This document shows positions 42,621-51,920 of a stretch of DNA of 64,000 bases, piece by piece (within the stretch, counting starts at the first letter, position 1; each line of letters starts with the position of its first letter). Position numbers and translations under genes: made by a program. The stretch is taken from contig CAZGSR010000002.1 in the NCBI GenBank assembly GCA_964528645.1, positions 1 through 64,000 on the forward strand, written 5' to 3'. The notes below the pieces were generated by a model. That model was not told the origin of the DNA, did not search any database, and worked only from the letters and a program-made list of their open reading frames with translations. The DNA comes from UBA5734 sp964528645 (GTDB lineage Bacteria; Bacillota; Clostridia; Saccharofermentanales; UBA5734).

Positions 42621-42660
42621 AGGGCGCGGTCCGCTTGGACAAGCGAATCAGCCGCGCCCT
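42621..42660. promoter_or_regulatory. Nested inverted repeat between hydrogenase and permease genes
   Basis: Outer arms AGGGCGCGG (42621-42629) and CCGCGCCCT (42652-42660), inner arms CGCTTG/CAAGCG. Strong RNA hairpin with no T-run; it could be a processing or pausing site. Confidence 0.6.
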
Positions 42661-42672
42661 CTCGAGGGAATC

Positions 42673-43866
42673 ATGGAAAAACCAGACACCAGACGTTTCA
42701 CACCCCGCACCCTGACCGTGTCCCTGACTGTTGTCGTATTGGTGTATTTTGCACTCAATCGATCTGCAGAGATCGTCACCTATCTGGAACACTTCCTCGC
42801 TGTGGCCATGCCCTTGCTTTTGGGCATGGCCATTGCGTATTTGTTGAACCTGCCAATGCGGACCATCGAGCGATTCCTGGGCCGGCGCTGGCCAGGGCGT
42901 TGGCTGCGACCGTTCAGCCTGATCCTGACCGTGCTGGTGACCCTTTTGGTATTGGCCGCAATCCTGGCCCTGGTTGTGCCGCAGGTGGTCGCCAGCATTT
43001 CAGACCTGAGCAGTCGACTACCCAGCCTGCTGGCCCAGACACAGACCTGGATCAACCAGACCACGGCTGACCATCCCTGGCTCAATGATCTGGCCAGCAC
43101 CCTCAAACTCAGTTCAGCCGACCTGTTGGCCTGGTTCCTGGCCTTGCTGCAAGGGCAGGGGGGGAGCTGGCTCAATTCGACCGTCAACTGGCTGGCTTCA
43201 GCTTTTGGCTGGGTCGTGTCACTCATCCTCAGCCTGATCTTCGCCATCTACCTGCTGCTGGCAAAGGAAAAATTGCAGCGCCAGAGCCGGAGGCTGCTGG
43301 ATGCCCTGGCCACACCAGAGGCCAGCAGCCGGATTCGCTCGGTTCTGGCGTTATCCCACCAGACCTTTGGTGCCTTTTTCGCCGGCCAGTTCCTGGAGGC
43401 GATCATTCTGGGCGCCATTTTTCTGGTCATCCTGGCTGTGTTCCAGTTTCCCTACGCGCTGCTGATCGCTGTCCTGATCGCAGTCACAGCCCTGATCCCG
43501 ATGGTGGGCGCTTATATTGCACTGGTCGTTGGCGCATTCCTCATCCTCTTGATCAATCCCTGGCAGGCACTGGCTTTTATTATCCTGTTCCTGGTCATCC
43601 AGCAGCTGGAAAACAACCTGATCTATCCACGTGTGGTCGGCAGCTCGATCGGCCTGCCTGCCCTGTGGGTCCTGGCCGCGGTCGTGATCGGCGGTGGCCT
43701 GTTTGGCGTCATGGGCATGATCCTGTTCATTCCGCTGATGTCCGTCTCCTATAGCCTGGTCCGGCAGTGGGTGACGATCCGGGAATCGGCACGCCTGACA
43801 GCGCAAAAAAATGCCGCATCCGCCGAAGCAGGACACGGCACCAAAGATCAAGAGACCGTTCACTAG
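42673..43866 (+). CDS. AI-2E-family (PerM/YtvI) transporter
   Basis: 397 residues, ATG with GAGGG upstream. About eight membrane helices with the family's central soluble stretch ('VASISDLSSRLPSLLAQTQT', 'WINQTTADHPWLNDL'), then 'FAGQFLEAIILGAIFLVILA', 'LIAVLIAVTALIPMVGAYIA' and 'QQLENNLIYPRVVGSSIGLP', all conserved in this family. Members export signalling molecules or serve as Na+/H+ antiporters; substrate unknown here. Confidence 0.92.
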   Translation: MEKPDTRRFTPRTLTVSLTVVVLVYFALNRSAEIVTYLEHFLAVAMPLLLGMAIAYLLNLPMRTIERFLGRRWPGRWLRPFSLILTVLVTLLVLAAILALVVPQVVASISDLSSRLPSLLAQTQTWINQTTADHPWLNDLASTLKLSSADLLAWFLALLQGQGGSWLNSTVNWLASAFGWVVSLILSLIFAIYLLLAKEKLQRQSRRLLDALATPEASSRIRSVLALSHQTFGAFFAGQFLEAIILGAIFLVILAVFQFPYALLIAVLIAVTALIPMVGAYIALVVGAFLILLINPWQALAFIILFLVIQQLENNLIYPRVVGSSIGLPALWVLAAVVIGGGLFGVMGMILFIPLMSVSYSLVRQWVTIRESARLTAQKNAASAEAGHGTKDQETVH

Positions 43867-43921
43867 GCGCTCAGAAGACCAAGATTCCGAGGGTGCTCAA
43901 AGCACCTGTGTTCTGTAGCGC

Positions 43922-44494
43922 TTAAAATACCAAAATACCGAGGTGCTCCAGTAAAATTTTCAGGCCGATCAGGATCAGGACACTGCCACCGGCGATTTCG
44001 GCCTTGTTTTTCAGCGCCAGACCGAAGCGGTTGCCGATCACGACACCAAAGAACGAGAGGACCAGGGTCGTCATGCCGATGAAATTGACGGCTGGCAGGA
44101 TATCGACAGCCAGGAAGGCGAAGGTGATACCGACAGCCAGGGCATCGATGCTGGTTGCAATGGCCAGGACCGTCAGTTCGCGAAGATCGAGTCTGATCTC
44201 GCAATGTGGATCATCGGCGTCCTTTTTAAAGGCCTCATGAATCATCTTGGCCCCGATCAGAGAGAGCAGGATGAAGGCCAGCCAGTGGTCGACACTGGTG
44301 ATGTAAACGGAAAACTGGCGGCCTAATAGCCAGCCCAACAAGGGCATGCCGCCTTGGAAAAAGCCGAAAAAGGCAGCAATGGTCAGTCCCTGGCGATAAT
44401 CCAGCCGTTTCATGCACAGCCCCTTGCACAGGGCAACGGCAAAGGCGTCCATAGACAGGCCGACTGCGATCAGGAAAAGTTCCAGCAAAGTCAT
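43922..44494 (-). CDS. mntP: Manganese efflux pump MntP
   Basis: 190 residues from the ATG at 44494. Six membrane helices with the duplicated motif 'AVGLSMDAFAVALCKGL' and 'AIATSIDALAVGITFAFL' whose Asp residues bind Mn2+, and 'FGFFQGGMPLLGWLLG'. Only three bases after the stop of the UPF0303 gene, so one operon. A known Mn riboswitch (yybP-ykoY) was not seen upstream. Confidence 0.95.
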   Translation of the reverse strand: MTLLELFLIAVGLSMDAFAVALCKGLCMKRLDYRQGLTIAAFFGFFQGGMPLLGWLLGRQFSVYITSVDHWLAFILLSLIGAKMIHEAFKKDADDPHCEIRLDLRELTVLAIATSIDALAVGITFAFLAVDILPAVNFIGMTTLVLSFFGVVIGNRFGLALKNKAEIAGGSVLILIGLKILLEHLGILVF

Positions 44495-44497
44495 GCG

Positions 44498-44992
44498 TCA
44501 GCGCCCTGCTTTCCTGGCTTTCAAGGCGGTCAGGGCATCCACCACAATCTGGTGATCGTCGATGTGGTTGGGCAGACCAGAAATGCAGACCGATCCGATC
44601 ATGCCGGTGCCAGCAAGCACGATCGGAAAACCGCCTCCACCAGCCGCATAGTCAGCTGGGTCGAGTTTGCGGTCAGTCAGTTCCTTGCCTGACCTGTCCA
44701 GCCAGTTCATGAAGCGCAGGGAAGACATGGCCATCAAGTCGACAGTATTGCGTTTGCGCTGGAGCCAGAGCTCACTGTCCAGCAGGGAACCATCGCTGAA
44801 ATGGCGGAAAACAACCAGGCCATTGATCGTGATTTCGACAGCGACAGGATCCGGATAAGATTTGGCCCGCTCAAGCATGAGAAGGCCCAGATCCAGGGCG
44901 TCGGCACGGGAAAAGGATGTGAAAACGAGTTCTTTCTCCTGCTCTGACAAGCGCTGGTATTCGGCATGAGCTTGATCATTGACAATTTTCAT
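44498..44992 (-). CDS. UPF0303 / GlcG-HbpS-like family protein
   Basis: 164 residues from the ATG at 44992; GGAGG lies 12 bases upstream. 'FTSFSRADALDLGLLMLERA', 'PVAVEITINGLVVFRHFSDG', 'RKRNTVDLMAMSSLRFMNWL', 'YAAGGGGFPIVLAGTGMIG' and 'SVCISGLPNHIDDHQIVVDA' are the conserved features of the heme-degrading-like UPF0303 family. Biochemical role unproven. Co-transcribed with mntP. Confidence 0.88.
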   Translation of the reverse strand: MKIVNDQAHAEYQRLSEQEKELVFTSFSRADALDLGLLMLERAKSYPDPVAVEITINGLVVFRHFSDGSLLDSELWLQRKRNTVDLMAMSSLRFMNWLDRSGKELTDRKLDPADYAAGGGGFPIVLAGTGMIGSVCISGLPNHIDDHQIVVDALTALKARKAGR

Positions 44993-45169
44993 TTGTATCA
45001 GGGACCTCCATTTTGACGCAACAGTGTCTCGATTATAGCACAGCATTCTTGCCGGCCAGCAGGTAGAAGCTTAAAATCAAGAAAGACAACGGTTAGATGA
45101 TTGTCCGTGATCCATCCCTCTGGGCTGGTACCTAGCCAGTCAGGCCAGAGACAGAAAGCGAGGCTGCGA

Positions 45170-47659
45170 ATGGATTCTTTTGAGAAATTGGGCGCATTCT
45201 ATCTGGGCAGACCGTGTGATCCTGTGACCTTGGCTCCTCAGGAGGGCTATCTGCTCTACGATGCCAAGGATTTGACCACCCATGCGGTCTGTGTCGGCAT
45301 GACCGGCAGTGGCAAAACGGGACTGTGCATCAGCCTTCTGGAAGAAGCCGCGCTCGACCAGGTGCCAGCGATCATCATTGATCCCAAAGGGGACATGGCG
45401 AATTTGCTCCTGACTTTTCCCGACCTGGCAGCGGATGATTTCCTGCCCTGGGTCCAGGAGGCCGATGCCCAGCGCAAGGGCCTGACTGTTGAAGCTTATG
45501 CTGAGAGCCAGGCCAACCTTTGGCGCAAGGGCCTCCAGGACTGGGGCCAGGACGGAGAGCGAATCCGCCGGCTGCGGCAGGCGGCGGAGTTTGCCCTTTA
45601 CACGCCTGGCAGCACTGCCGCCACGCCTGTCTCAATTATAAAGTCTTTCGCCGCGCCAGCCCCCGCTATTGTTGCTGATGCAGAACTGCTGCGCGAACAA
45701 GCTGCCGGGGCCGCAGCCAGTCTGCTCGGACTTTTGGGCCTGGATGCCGACCCAGTGAAGAGCCGCGACCACATCTTATTGACCACCATTCTGATTCACA
45801 GCTGGCAGCAGGGCCAGGATCTCGATCTAGCCGGCCTGATCGCCCGGATCCAGGCGCCGCCTTTCAGCCAGATGGGCATTTTGCCACTCGATACGTTCTA
45901 TCCAGCCCAGGACCGCCTCACTTTGGCCCTCCAGTTCAACAATCTGCTCGCTTCACCGTCTTTTGCCGGCTGGCTCCAGGGCGAACCCCTTGAACTTGAC
46001 CGCTTGCTGTTCACAGCCACTGGCAAACCAAAACTGGCGATTTTCTCGATTGCCCATCTCAGCGAAACGGAGCGCCAGTTTTTTGTCACGTTGCTGCTGA
46101 ACCAGACGATCAGCTGGATGCGCCGCCAATCGGGATCTTCCAGCCTGAGGGCGATCCTGTATATGGATGAGATCTATGGTTATTTCCCGCCGGTGGCCAA
46201 TCCACCTGCCAAGGCCCCGCTTTTGACCTTGCTCAAACAAGCCCGGGCCTATGGACTTGGTGTTGTCCTGACGACCCAAAATCCGGTCGACCTCGATTAC
46301 AAAGGGCTGTCCAATACCGGGACCTGGTTCATCGGCCGGTTGCAGACGGAGCGCGACAAACTCCGGGTGCTCGAAGGACTCGAAGGTGCCTCGGCTGCCC
46401 AGGGCCAAACCTTTGACCGGGCCCGGATGGAGCAGATTCTTTCCGGCCTCGGTAACCGGATCTTCCTGCTGCACAATGTCCATGACGACGAACCCCAGCT
46501 GTTCCAGACCCGCTGGGCGATGTCGTATCTATGTGGGCCGCTGACCCGGCCACAACTGCAGCGCCTGAGCCAGGCCCAGGCTGCTGCGTCAAGCACTGTG
46601 CCCCAGACTGTGTTCCCGTCAACTGCTGGTGCACCAGCAACCCAGCCTGCCGCTGCGGCTACTACGGCTGCCGCTACGGATATTGCGGCCAACAGTTCTG
46701 CGGCTGCCATTGTGCCGCCCCTGCTGCCCCAGGGGATCCAGCAAGCCTACTTGCCGCTGCGCACCAGGCCTGCCAGCACAGTCAATCTGGTCTATCAGCC
46801 GATGCTTCTCGGTCAATCCCAGGTCTTGTTCAAAACCGACAAGGCAGGTGGTGTACAGACGCGAGACGTAACCACCCTGGTCCCTGTACTGGATGCCCTG
46901 GTACCGGTTGACTGGGACCAGGCTGAAACGATCGACCTTCCTCTGGCAGATCTCGAACAGGTGCCAGAGACAGGACTGTCCTTTGCCCCATTGCCATCTG
47001 CGGCAGCTAAAACGGCCAGTTTCACAGCTTGGGAACGTGATCTCAAACAATGGCTGTACCAGACCAGTGAACTCGAAATCCTGCAGTGTCCAGCGGTAAA
47101 GCTGAACGCTGAGCCAGGGGAGACAGAGCGTGACTTTAAAATCCGATTGACTTTGGCGGCCCACGAAGCCCGGGATGCGGCCATAGACCAGCTGCGGCAG
47201 AAATATGCGGCCAAGATCTCATCCCTTGAGGAAAAAATCCGCAAGGCAGAACAAGCGGTGGACCGAGAACAACAACAGGCTCGCCAGCAGCAGATGCAGA
47301 CAGCGATTTCGATCGGTGCGACTCTTTTGAGTGCCTTCATGGGCAAAAAGAAAGTCAGCACATCCTCGCTCGGCCGGGCGACCACTGCAGCCAGAGGCGC
47401 CAGCCGGGCAATGAAAGAGCAGGGCGATATCTCCCGGTCCAAGGAATCGGTCGAGGTCTACCGCCAGGATCTTGCCGATCTGCAGCAGGCAGTCGAGGCT
47501 GAAATCGCCGAATTAGCCGGGCGCTTTGATCCAGACCAGCTGGAAATCACGCGCACCGTGGTGCGGCCTACCAAGCAGAACATCCAGGTCCAGGCCCTGG
47601 TCCTGGCCTGGGCTCCGGTCATTCTGGACGGTCGGGGCGGCTACGAGCGCGCATTCTAG
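45170..47659 (+). CDS. HerA/VirB4-like ATP-binding protein
   Basis: 829 residues from the ATG at 45170 (GAGG upstream). Walker A 'CVGMTGSGKTGLCISLLEEA', 'PAIIIDPKGDMANLLLTFPD', Walker B 'RAILYMDEIYGYFPP', sensor 'GLGVVLTTQNPVDLDYKGLS', arginine-finger region 'NTGTWFIGRLQTERDK'. Residues ~480-530 are an Ala/Pro/Thr-rich linker; a long coiled coil with 'SSLEEKIRKAEQAVDREQQQ' lies near residue 690, followed by a glycine-zipper-like 'SIGATLLSAFMGKKK'. A FtsK/HerA-type motor of unknown cargo. It overlaps the LysE gene's end by four bases (convergent). Confidence 0.85.
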   Translation: MDSFEKLGAFYLGRPCDPVTLAPQEGYLLYDAKDLTTHAVCVGMTGSGKTGLCISLLEEAALDQVPAIIIDPKGDMANLLLTFPDLAADDFLPWVQEADAQRKGLTVEAYAESQANLWRKGLQDWGQDGERIRRLRQAAEFALYTPGSTAATPVSIIKSFAAPAPAIVADAELLREQAAGAAASLLGLLGLDADPVKSRDHILLTTILIHSWQQGQDLDLAGLIARIQAPPFSQMGILPLDTFYPAQDRLTLALQFNNLLASPSFAGWLQGEPLELDRLLFTATGKPKLAIFSIAHLSETERQFFVTLLLNQTISWMRRQSGSSSLRAILYMDEIYGYFPPVANPPAKAPLLTLLKQARAYGLGVVLTTQNPVDLDYKGLSNTGTWFIGRLQTERDKLRVLEGLEGASAAQGQTFDRARMEQILSGLGNRIFLLHNVHDDEPQLFQTRWAMSYLCGPLTRPQLQRLSQAQAAASSTVPQTVFPSTAGAPATQPAAAATTAAATDIAANSSAAAIVPPLLPQGIQQAYLPLRTRPASTVNLVYQPMLLGQSQVLFKTDKAGGVQTRDVTTLVPVLDALVPVDWDQAETIDLPLADLEQVPETGLSFAPLPSAAAKTASFTAWERDLKQWLYQTSELEILQCPAVKLNAEPGETERDFKIRLTLAAHEARDAAIDQLRQKYAAKISSLEEKIRKAEQAVDREQQQARQQQMQTAISIGATLLSAFMGKKKVSTSSLGRATTAARGASRAMKEQGDISRSKESVEVYRQDLADLQQAVEAEIAELAGRFDPDQLEITRTVVRPTKQNIQVQALVLAWAPVILDGRGGYERAF

Positions 47660-48240
47660 AGATACAGCGACAAGGCGCTGCCAGCCAGAAGAATGGCCAG
47701 GATGATGTTCATCGTGCGAGCCTGCTTGACGAACAGCTGGTTGAACAGACTGCCGAACAATCCCCAGCTGCAGGTCGCGATGAATCCCATGGTGGCGTTG
47801 AGGAGAACGAAACCAGCGAGTGCCAGAGGACTGCTGTAATAGGGCGTAATGAACGTCGACGTGATGGTCAGGCTGAAGATGATCACTTTTGGATTGATGA
47901 ATTGCATCGAAAAGCCCGTCAGGAAATTGCCAGTTGCCGTGGGGGCGCTGGCTTTTCCTTTTTTCTGGCCCCAGACAATGGTGAAGGCCAGCCACAGGAT
48001 ATAGACCGTGCCAATGATTTGCAGGACTGGCTTGATGGCGGGCAGGGCGCTCGTCAGGTAGAAATTGAAGGCTGTGACCAGGCCGATCACTGCCAGAAAC
48101 CCGGCATACATGCCCAGGTTCAGGCGAAAACTGTTGCGAAAACCGACTTGGGCCGCCCGGGACATGGACAGGATGTTGTTCGGTCCAGGTGTCAAGGTCG
48201 AAACAAGCAAGATGACGACGTAGGAGATGAAATTGGGCAT
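47656..48240 (-). CDS. LysE/RhtB-family amino-acid exporter
   Basis: 194 residues from the ATG at 48240. Six helices; 'LVSTLTPGPNNILSMSRAAQ' and 'FINPKVIIFSLTITSTFI' are family signatures, closest in style to the cysteine/O-acetylserine exporters of the EamB kind. Convergent with the HerA-like gene. Confidence 0.9.
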   Translation of the reverse strand: MPNFISYVVILLVSTLTPGPNNILSMSRAAQVGFRNSFRLNLGMYAGFLAVIGLVTAFNFYLTSALPAIKPVLQIIGTVYILWLAFTIVWGQKKGKASAPTATGNFLTGFSMQFINPKVIIFSLTITSTFITPYYSSPLALAGFVLLNATMGFIATCSWGLFGSLFNQLFVKQARTMNIILAILLAGSALSLYL

Positions 48241-48300
48241 GGACTGTATCCATCCTGACTCACCGGTGAGGCGAATGTCTGTTGTCGACGAACCTTGTGG

Positions 48301-49398
48301 TCATTCCGCCGCCTTGAAATTGTATATCGGGTGGATCCGGCGGTCAATCGTCACGGTGTCCTTTATGTTGGCGACAATTTCCTCCAGAGGCTTGTAGGCA
48401 AAAGGTGCTTCATCGATCGTGCTCGGGTCGATGGTGGTCGAATAGATCCCGGCCATGGCCTGCTCATAGTCTTGCAGGCGGATCTTGCGCCGTGCCTCAT
48501 GGCGGCTCATCAGTCGGCCTGCCCCATGTGGTGCGGAAAAATTCCAGTCAGCATTGCCTTTGCCGGTGCAGACCAGGCTGCCGTCACGCATGTTGATGGG
48601 AATCAGGACTCGTTCGCCCTTGCGGGCCGAGATCGCACCTTTGCGCAGGATCATCGCTTCGAGATCGATGTAGTTGTGGACTGTGGTCCAGTGGTCGATC
48701 ACCGGCAGGCTAAACCATTGGATCATGTCCTGCATCATGGCTTTCCGGTTGAGGTCGGCATAGTGCTGGATCAGTGCCATGTCATGCAGGTAATCCTCGA
48801 ACAACTCACCCTCGCAATAGGCCAGGGCGTGGTCGACTTGGCCTCGCAAACGTCGGGCCGCCTCGTTCTGGTAATGCTCAGCCACTTGCTTGCCCAGGTT
48901 ACGGCTGCCACTGTGGACCACCAGGTAGAGCTGGCCCTCTTCATCCTGGTCGACCTCGATGAAATGGTTGCCGCCGCCGAGCGTGCCGATGCTCAGCTCC
49001 GCCCGCTTCAGGTTGACCGTTTTCTTGCAGCGCAGATCGTTGAGGTCGATGTTGCGCGATAACGCATGGGGGTGCTGCCGGGTTTCGAATCCACACGGAA
49101 TGTTGAGGTGGATGAAGGTGTCCAGTTCTCTCAGGTCCAGATGACAGCGGCCCAGCACGCTCGTTTCCATACCGCAGCCGATGTCGACACCGACCAAGTT
49201 GGGCACGACTTTGTCGGTGATCGTCATGGTCGTGCCGATCGTACAGCCTGCCCCGGCGTGCGCATCCGGCATGATCCGGACCTGGCTGCCGGTGACAAAA
49301 GGCTGGTCGAGCAAATGACGGATCTGGCTCAGCGCTTCTTCTTCAATGGTGTCGGAAAAGATCTTGGCTGAATTGTAACGCCCGTGCAGGATTTGCAT
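48301..49398 (-). CDS. rtcB: RtcB-type RNA ligase
   Basis: 365 residues from the ATG at 49398 with AAAGGAGG upstream. 'IMPDAHAGAGCTIGTTMTIT', 'VVPNLVGVDIGCGMETSVLG' (metal Asp and Cys), 'GTLGGGNHFIEVDQDEEGQL', 'LVVHSGSRNLGKQVAEHYQ' and 'SAPHGAGRLMSRHEAR' with the guanylylated His. It joins 3'-phosphate or 2',3'-cyclic phosphate RNA ends to 5'-OH ends using GTP and Mn2+. The length (365) is that of the short bacterial branch. No archease or RtcR gene is adjacent. Confidence 0.95.
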   Translation of the reverse strand: MQILHGRYNSAKIFSDTIEEEALSQIRHLLDQPFVTGSQVRIMPDAHAGAGCTIGTTMTITDKVVPNLVGVDIGCGMETSVLGRCHLDLRELDTFIHLNIPCGFETRQHPHALSRNIDLNDLRCKKTVNLKRAELSIGTLGGGNHFIEVDQDEEGQLYLVVHSGSRNLGKQVAEHYQNEAARRLRGQVDHALAYCEGELFEDYLHDMALIQHYADLNRKAMMQDMIQWFSLPVIDHWTTVHNYIDLEAMILRKGAISARKGERVLIPINMRDGSLVCTGKGNADWNFSAPHGAGRLMSRHEARRKIRLQDYEQAMAGIYSTTIDPSTIDEAPFAYKPLEEIVANIKDTVTIDRRIHPIYNFKAAE

Positions 49399-49518
49399 CT
49401 GGATACCTCCTTTAATAGAAGGAGCAGGCTATAACTAAATTGTAACAAAAAGGCCGGATTACTGGTCAAAAGAATTGAATCATGCCTGTCAATCCTAATT
49501 GAAAGGACGTGCACATCC

Positions 49519-49920
49519 ATGGTAGAACCTTATCTCTATTTTAACGGCACGTGCGCTGAAGCTGTCGATTTTTACGAAACGGTTTTTTCTGGAACCGATA
49601 AGCAAGTCATGCGCTTCAAAGAAGCACCACCCAATCCCCAGTTCCCGATGCCGGAGGCCTTGCTGGAGCAGGTCATGCACGCTGAAATGACCATCGAAGG
49701 GACCCGGTTCTCTTTCGGTGACAATCCAGATGGTGTCGTTGCAGGTGATCAAACGACCCTGATTGTTCGGACATCTGCCCCGGAAACTGTCGCCAACTGG
49801 TTCAACCAACTTTCGGCGGGAGGTGTTGTGCGTATGCCGTTAGGACCGCAATTTTATGCCCGGATGTACGGCTGGGTCATCGACCGGTTTGGAATCCACT
49901 GGCAGCTGATCGCAGAATAA
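49519..49920 (+). CDS. VOC-fold PhnB-like protein
   Basis: 133 residues, ATG with GGACG upstream. 'EPYLYFNGTCAEAVDFYETV', 'MPEALLEQVMHAEMTIEGTR', 'FSFGDNPDG', and 'MYGWVIDRFGIHWQLI' are typical of the PhnB/3-demethylubiquinone-methyltransferase-like VOC family. Its 3' end overlaps the VanZ-type gene on the other strand by 81 bases. Confidence 0.9.
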   Translation: MVEPYLYFNGTCAEAVDFYETVFSGTDKQVMRFKEAPPNPQFPMPEALLEQVMHAEMTIEGTRFSFGDNPDGVVAGDQTTLIVRTSAPETVANWFNQLSAGGVVRMPLGPQFYARMYGWVIDRFGIHWQLIAE

Positions 49921-50361
49921 ACGCTGCAGGCCACAGACCAGGACCAGTCCCACTGCAAAGCCTGCCAGATCGAGCAAGACATCGCGCAGCTCTCCTGACC
50001 GTCCCGGGACAAAAACCTGATGGGTTTCATCAAAAACAGCGGCCAGAAGACCCAGTATAAGCAGCCGCAGAGGTTTGCGCCGACCACCCGACAGGGTGAC
50101 CAGGACCCCAAGGATCAGGTAATTGGCAAAGTGAGCGGTCTTGCGAATGATGGTCTGGGCCAGAGGGTCCAGAAATACGGACCGGGGAATGAACCCATCC
50201 GTCTGATCGGCCAGCCATTGCAGGACACCACCACTGAGCTGCGAGGATTCTGAGGACGGCTGGCTGGAGAACCAGAACATCACTCCCAGCCACATAAGGG
50301 CCAGGAGGCCAAACCAGCGGCCTTGCCAGTTTTTCAGTCGATTGATTTGAGCGTTCATCAT
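49840..50361 (-). CDS. VanZ-like membrane protein
   Basis: 173 residues from the ATG at 50361 (tandem ATGs; ribosome site not obvious; an ATG at 50406 is possible). Four membrane helices; 'MWLGVMFWFSSQPSSESSQL', 'IIRKTAHFANYLILGVLVTL', 'AAVFDETHQVFVPGRSGELR' and 'DVLLDLAGFAVGLVLV' are the VanZ signature. Family role: teicoplanin resistance in VanZ itself, otherwise unknown. The last 27 residues are read from DNA that is antisense to the end of the VOC gene. Confidence 0.88.
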   Translation of the reverse strand: MMNAQINRLKNWQGRWFGLLALMWLGVMFWFSSQPSSESSQLSGGVLQWLADQTDGFIPRSVFLDPLAQTIIRKTAHFANYLILGVLVTLSGGRRKPLRLLILGLLAAVFDETHQVFVPGRSGELRDVLLDLAGFAVGLVLVCGLQRLFCDQLPVDSKPVDDPAVHPGIKLRS

Positions 50362-50495
50362 CTGGCCAGTATAAGGTGTTTTCTGCCTGGGTTCAACCAG
50401 CCCCATGAGACTCTATTCATGACAGAAAGGGCTGCTTTTGCTATGATCAATACAGATTACTTAAACCAACGGCGACACAAAGGGGGACACGAACC

Positions 50496-50906
50496 ATGCG
50501 GATTGCAGTCATCGATGGCCAAGGTGGCGGAATCGGCCGGCTGATTGTCGAAAAGCTGCGCCAGTCACTGGGTGCGCACGCCCAAATCCTGGCCCTCGGC
50601 ACCAATTCCCTGGCCACAGCTGCCATGCTCAAGGCCGGCGCAACCGAAGGGGCTACCGGCGAAAGCGCCATCGTCTATAACAGCAGCAAAGTCGAACTGA
50701 TCCTCGGTCCGATCGGCATTATCAGTGCCTATTCTCTGATGGGAGAACTCTCCCCAGCCATGGCCCATGCGATTGCCACCAGTCCGGCGCAAAAACTCCT
50801 CGTCCCGATGAACAAATGCAACATCGTCATCGCAGGGGTTGAAACCAAAACCGTGCCCCAGCTGGTCGACGAACTCGTGGCTCAGGTCAAAGCTCATGAG
50901 ATCTGA
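50496..50906 (+). CDS. DUF3842 family protein
   Basis: 136 residues. 'MRIAVIDGQGGGIGRLIVEK' is the diagnostic nucleotide-binding-like start; 'ALGTNSLATAAMLKAGATEG' and 'GIISAYSLMGELSPAMAHAI' follow. The family is almost restricted to Clostridia and has no known function; it often resembles a small Rossmann-type sensor. Confidence 0.9.
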   Translation: MRIAVIDGQGGGIGRLIVEKLRQSLGAHAQILALGTNSLATAAMLKAGATEGATGESAIVYNSSKVELILGPIGIISAYSLMGELSPAMAHAIATSPAQKLLVPMNKCNIVIAGVETKTVPQLVDELVAQVKAHEI

Positions 50907-50911
50907 GTTGT

Positions 50912-50940
50912 TTGACACAGGTACATATAACCGATATAAT
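50912..50940 (+). promoter_or_regulatory. Consensus promoter of the amino-acid ABC operon
   Basis: TTGACA (50912-50917), 17-base spacer, TATAAT (50935-50940), immediately after the DUF3842 stop. Confidence 0.9.
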
Positions 50941-50952
50941 CGCAGCTTAGAG

Positions 50953-50994
50953 AAAAATAGAAGCTGTCGACGGAGATAGCATTCTATTTTTTTT
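50953..50994 (+). terminator. Leader terminator (possible attenuator) of the ABC operon
   Basis: AAAAATAGAAGCT pairs with AGC-A-TTCTATTTTT around a 12-base loop, followed by a run of T (50987-50994). It lies between the promoter at 50912-50940 and the first gene at 51044, so it must be read through for expression. Confidence 0.7.
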
Positions 50995-51043
50995 ATTGTC
51001 CGAAAGATTTCGTGTAGGATAAAAACAGCGGAGGAAGAGATTT

Positions 51044-51838
51044 ATGAAAAAGATCCTGTCCATTTTCATCGCGATGCTGGTTTTGGCAAGCGCACTGTTA
51101 GCCGGTTGTGCTGCTAAAGAGACAACTGAGGCAACCGAAGCGGCACCGACAACCCAAGCGGCAAAGACCTGGTTAATCGTGACAGATACGGTATTCAAGC
51201 CCTTTGAATACACGAACGAAAAAAATGAATTTGTTGGTATTGATGTCGATCTTCTTGCAGCCATTGCCAAAGACCAGGGCTTCAACTATAAACTTGAAAG
51301 CCTGGGTTGGGATGCTGCCGTTGCAGCCGTTCAGGCAGGCCAGGCGGATGGTTTGATCGCCGGTGCGACGATCAAGCAGGAACGCATTGATTCCGGTTGG
51401 ATCTTCTCGGATGGCTACTTTGATGCAACGCAGACTTTTGTTGTCGGAGCTGACAGTGACATCGCAAGCTTTGCAGATTTGGCCGGAAAAAATGTCGCAG
51501 TCAAGAACGCCACAGCTGGTGCAGATTTTGCCAACAGCATCAAAGACCAGTATGGCTTTACGGTTACAACCTTTGAAGACTCACCGACGATGTATCAGGA
51601 CGTCCTTCTGGGCAACAGCGTTGCTTGCGTCGAAGACACCCCGATCATGGCAGCTTCGATCAAAGAAGGCGGTCTCGCCCTTAAAATTCCTGCAGGCATG
51701 GAAAGCGAAGGCGCCCCTTACGGATTTGCCATTATGAATAAGTCCAATCAGGAACTGCTGGATCTGTTTAATGCCGGCCTGAAAAATATCAAGGCAAATG
51801 GCACATACGATGAAATTCTCAACAAATACCTGAAATGA
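51044..51838 (+). CDS. Amino-acid ABC transporter substrate-binding lipoprotein
   Basis: 264 residues, AGGAAGAG upstream. Lipobox 'LASALLAGCAAK' puts the lipidated Cys at about residue 22, then a Thr/Ala-rich spacer. Family 3 binding-protein text: 'FEYTNEKNEFVGIDVDLLAA', 'WDAAVAAVQAGQADGLIAGA' and 'LLDLFNAGLKNIKANGTYDE'. It delivers a polar amino acid (Gln, Arg or similar) to the permease encoded next. Confidence 0.95.
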   Translation: MKKILSIFIAMLVLASALLAGCAAKETTEATEAAPTTQAAKTWLIVTDTVFKPFEYTNEKNEFVGIDVDLLAAIAKDQGFNYKLESLGWDAAVAAVQAGQADGLIAGATIKQERIDSGWIFSDGYFDATQTFVVGADSDIASFADLAGKNVAVKNATAGADFANSIKDQYGFTVTTFEDSPTMYQDVLLGNSVACVEDTPIMAASIKEGGLALKIPAGMESEGAPYGFAIMNKSNQELLDLFNAGLKNIKANGTYDEILNKYLK

Positions 51839-51920
51839 TTTTTTAAGCAAACGGGATGAACGTGGGAGACTGGTCAAGTTTCCCGCGTTTTTCCTGTGAA
51901 AGATGTTTTGAGGATAATCC

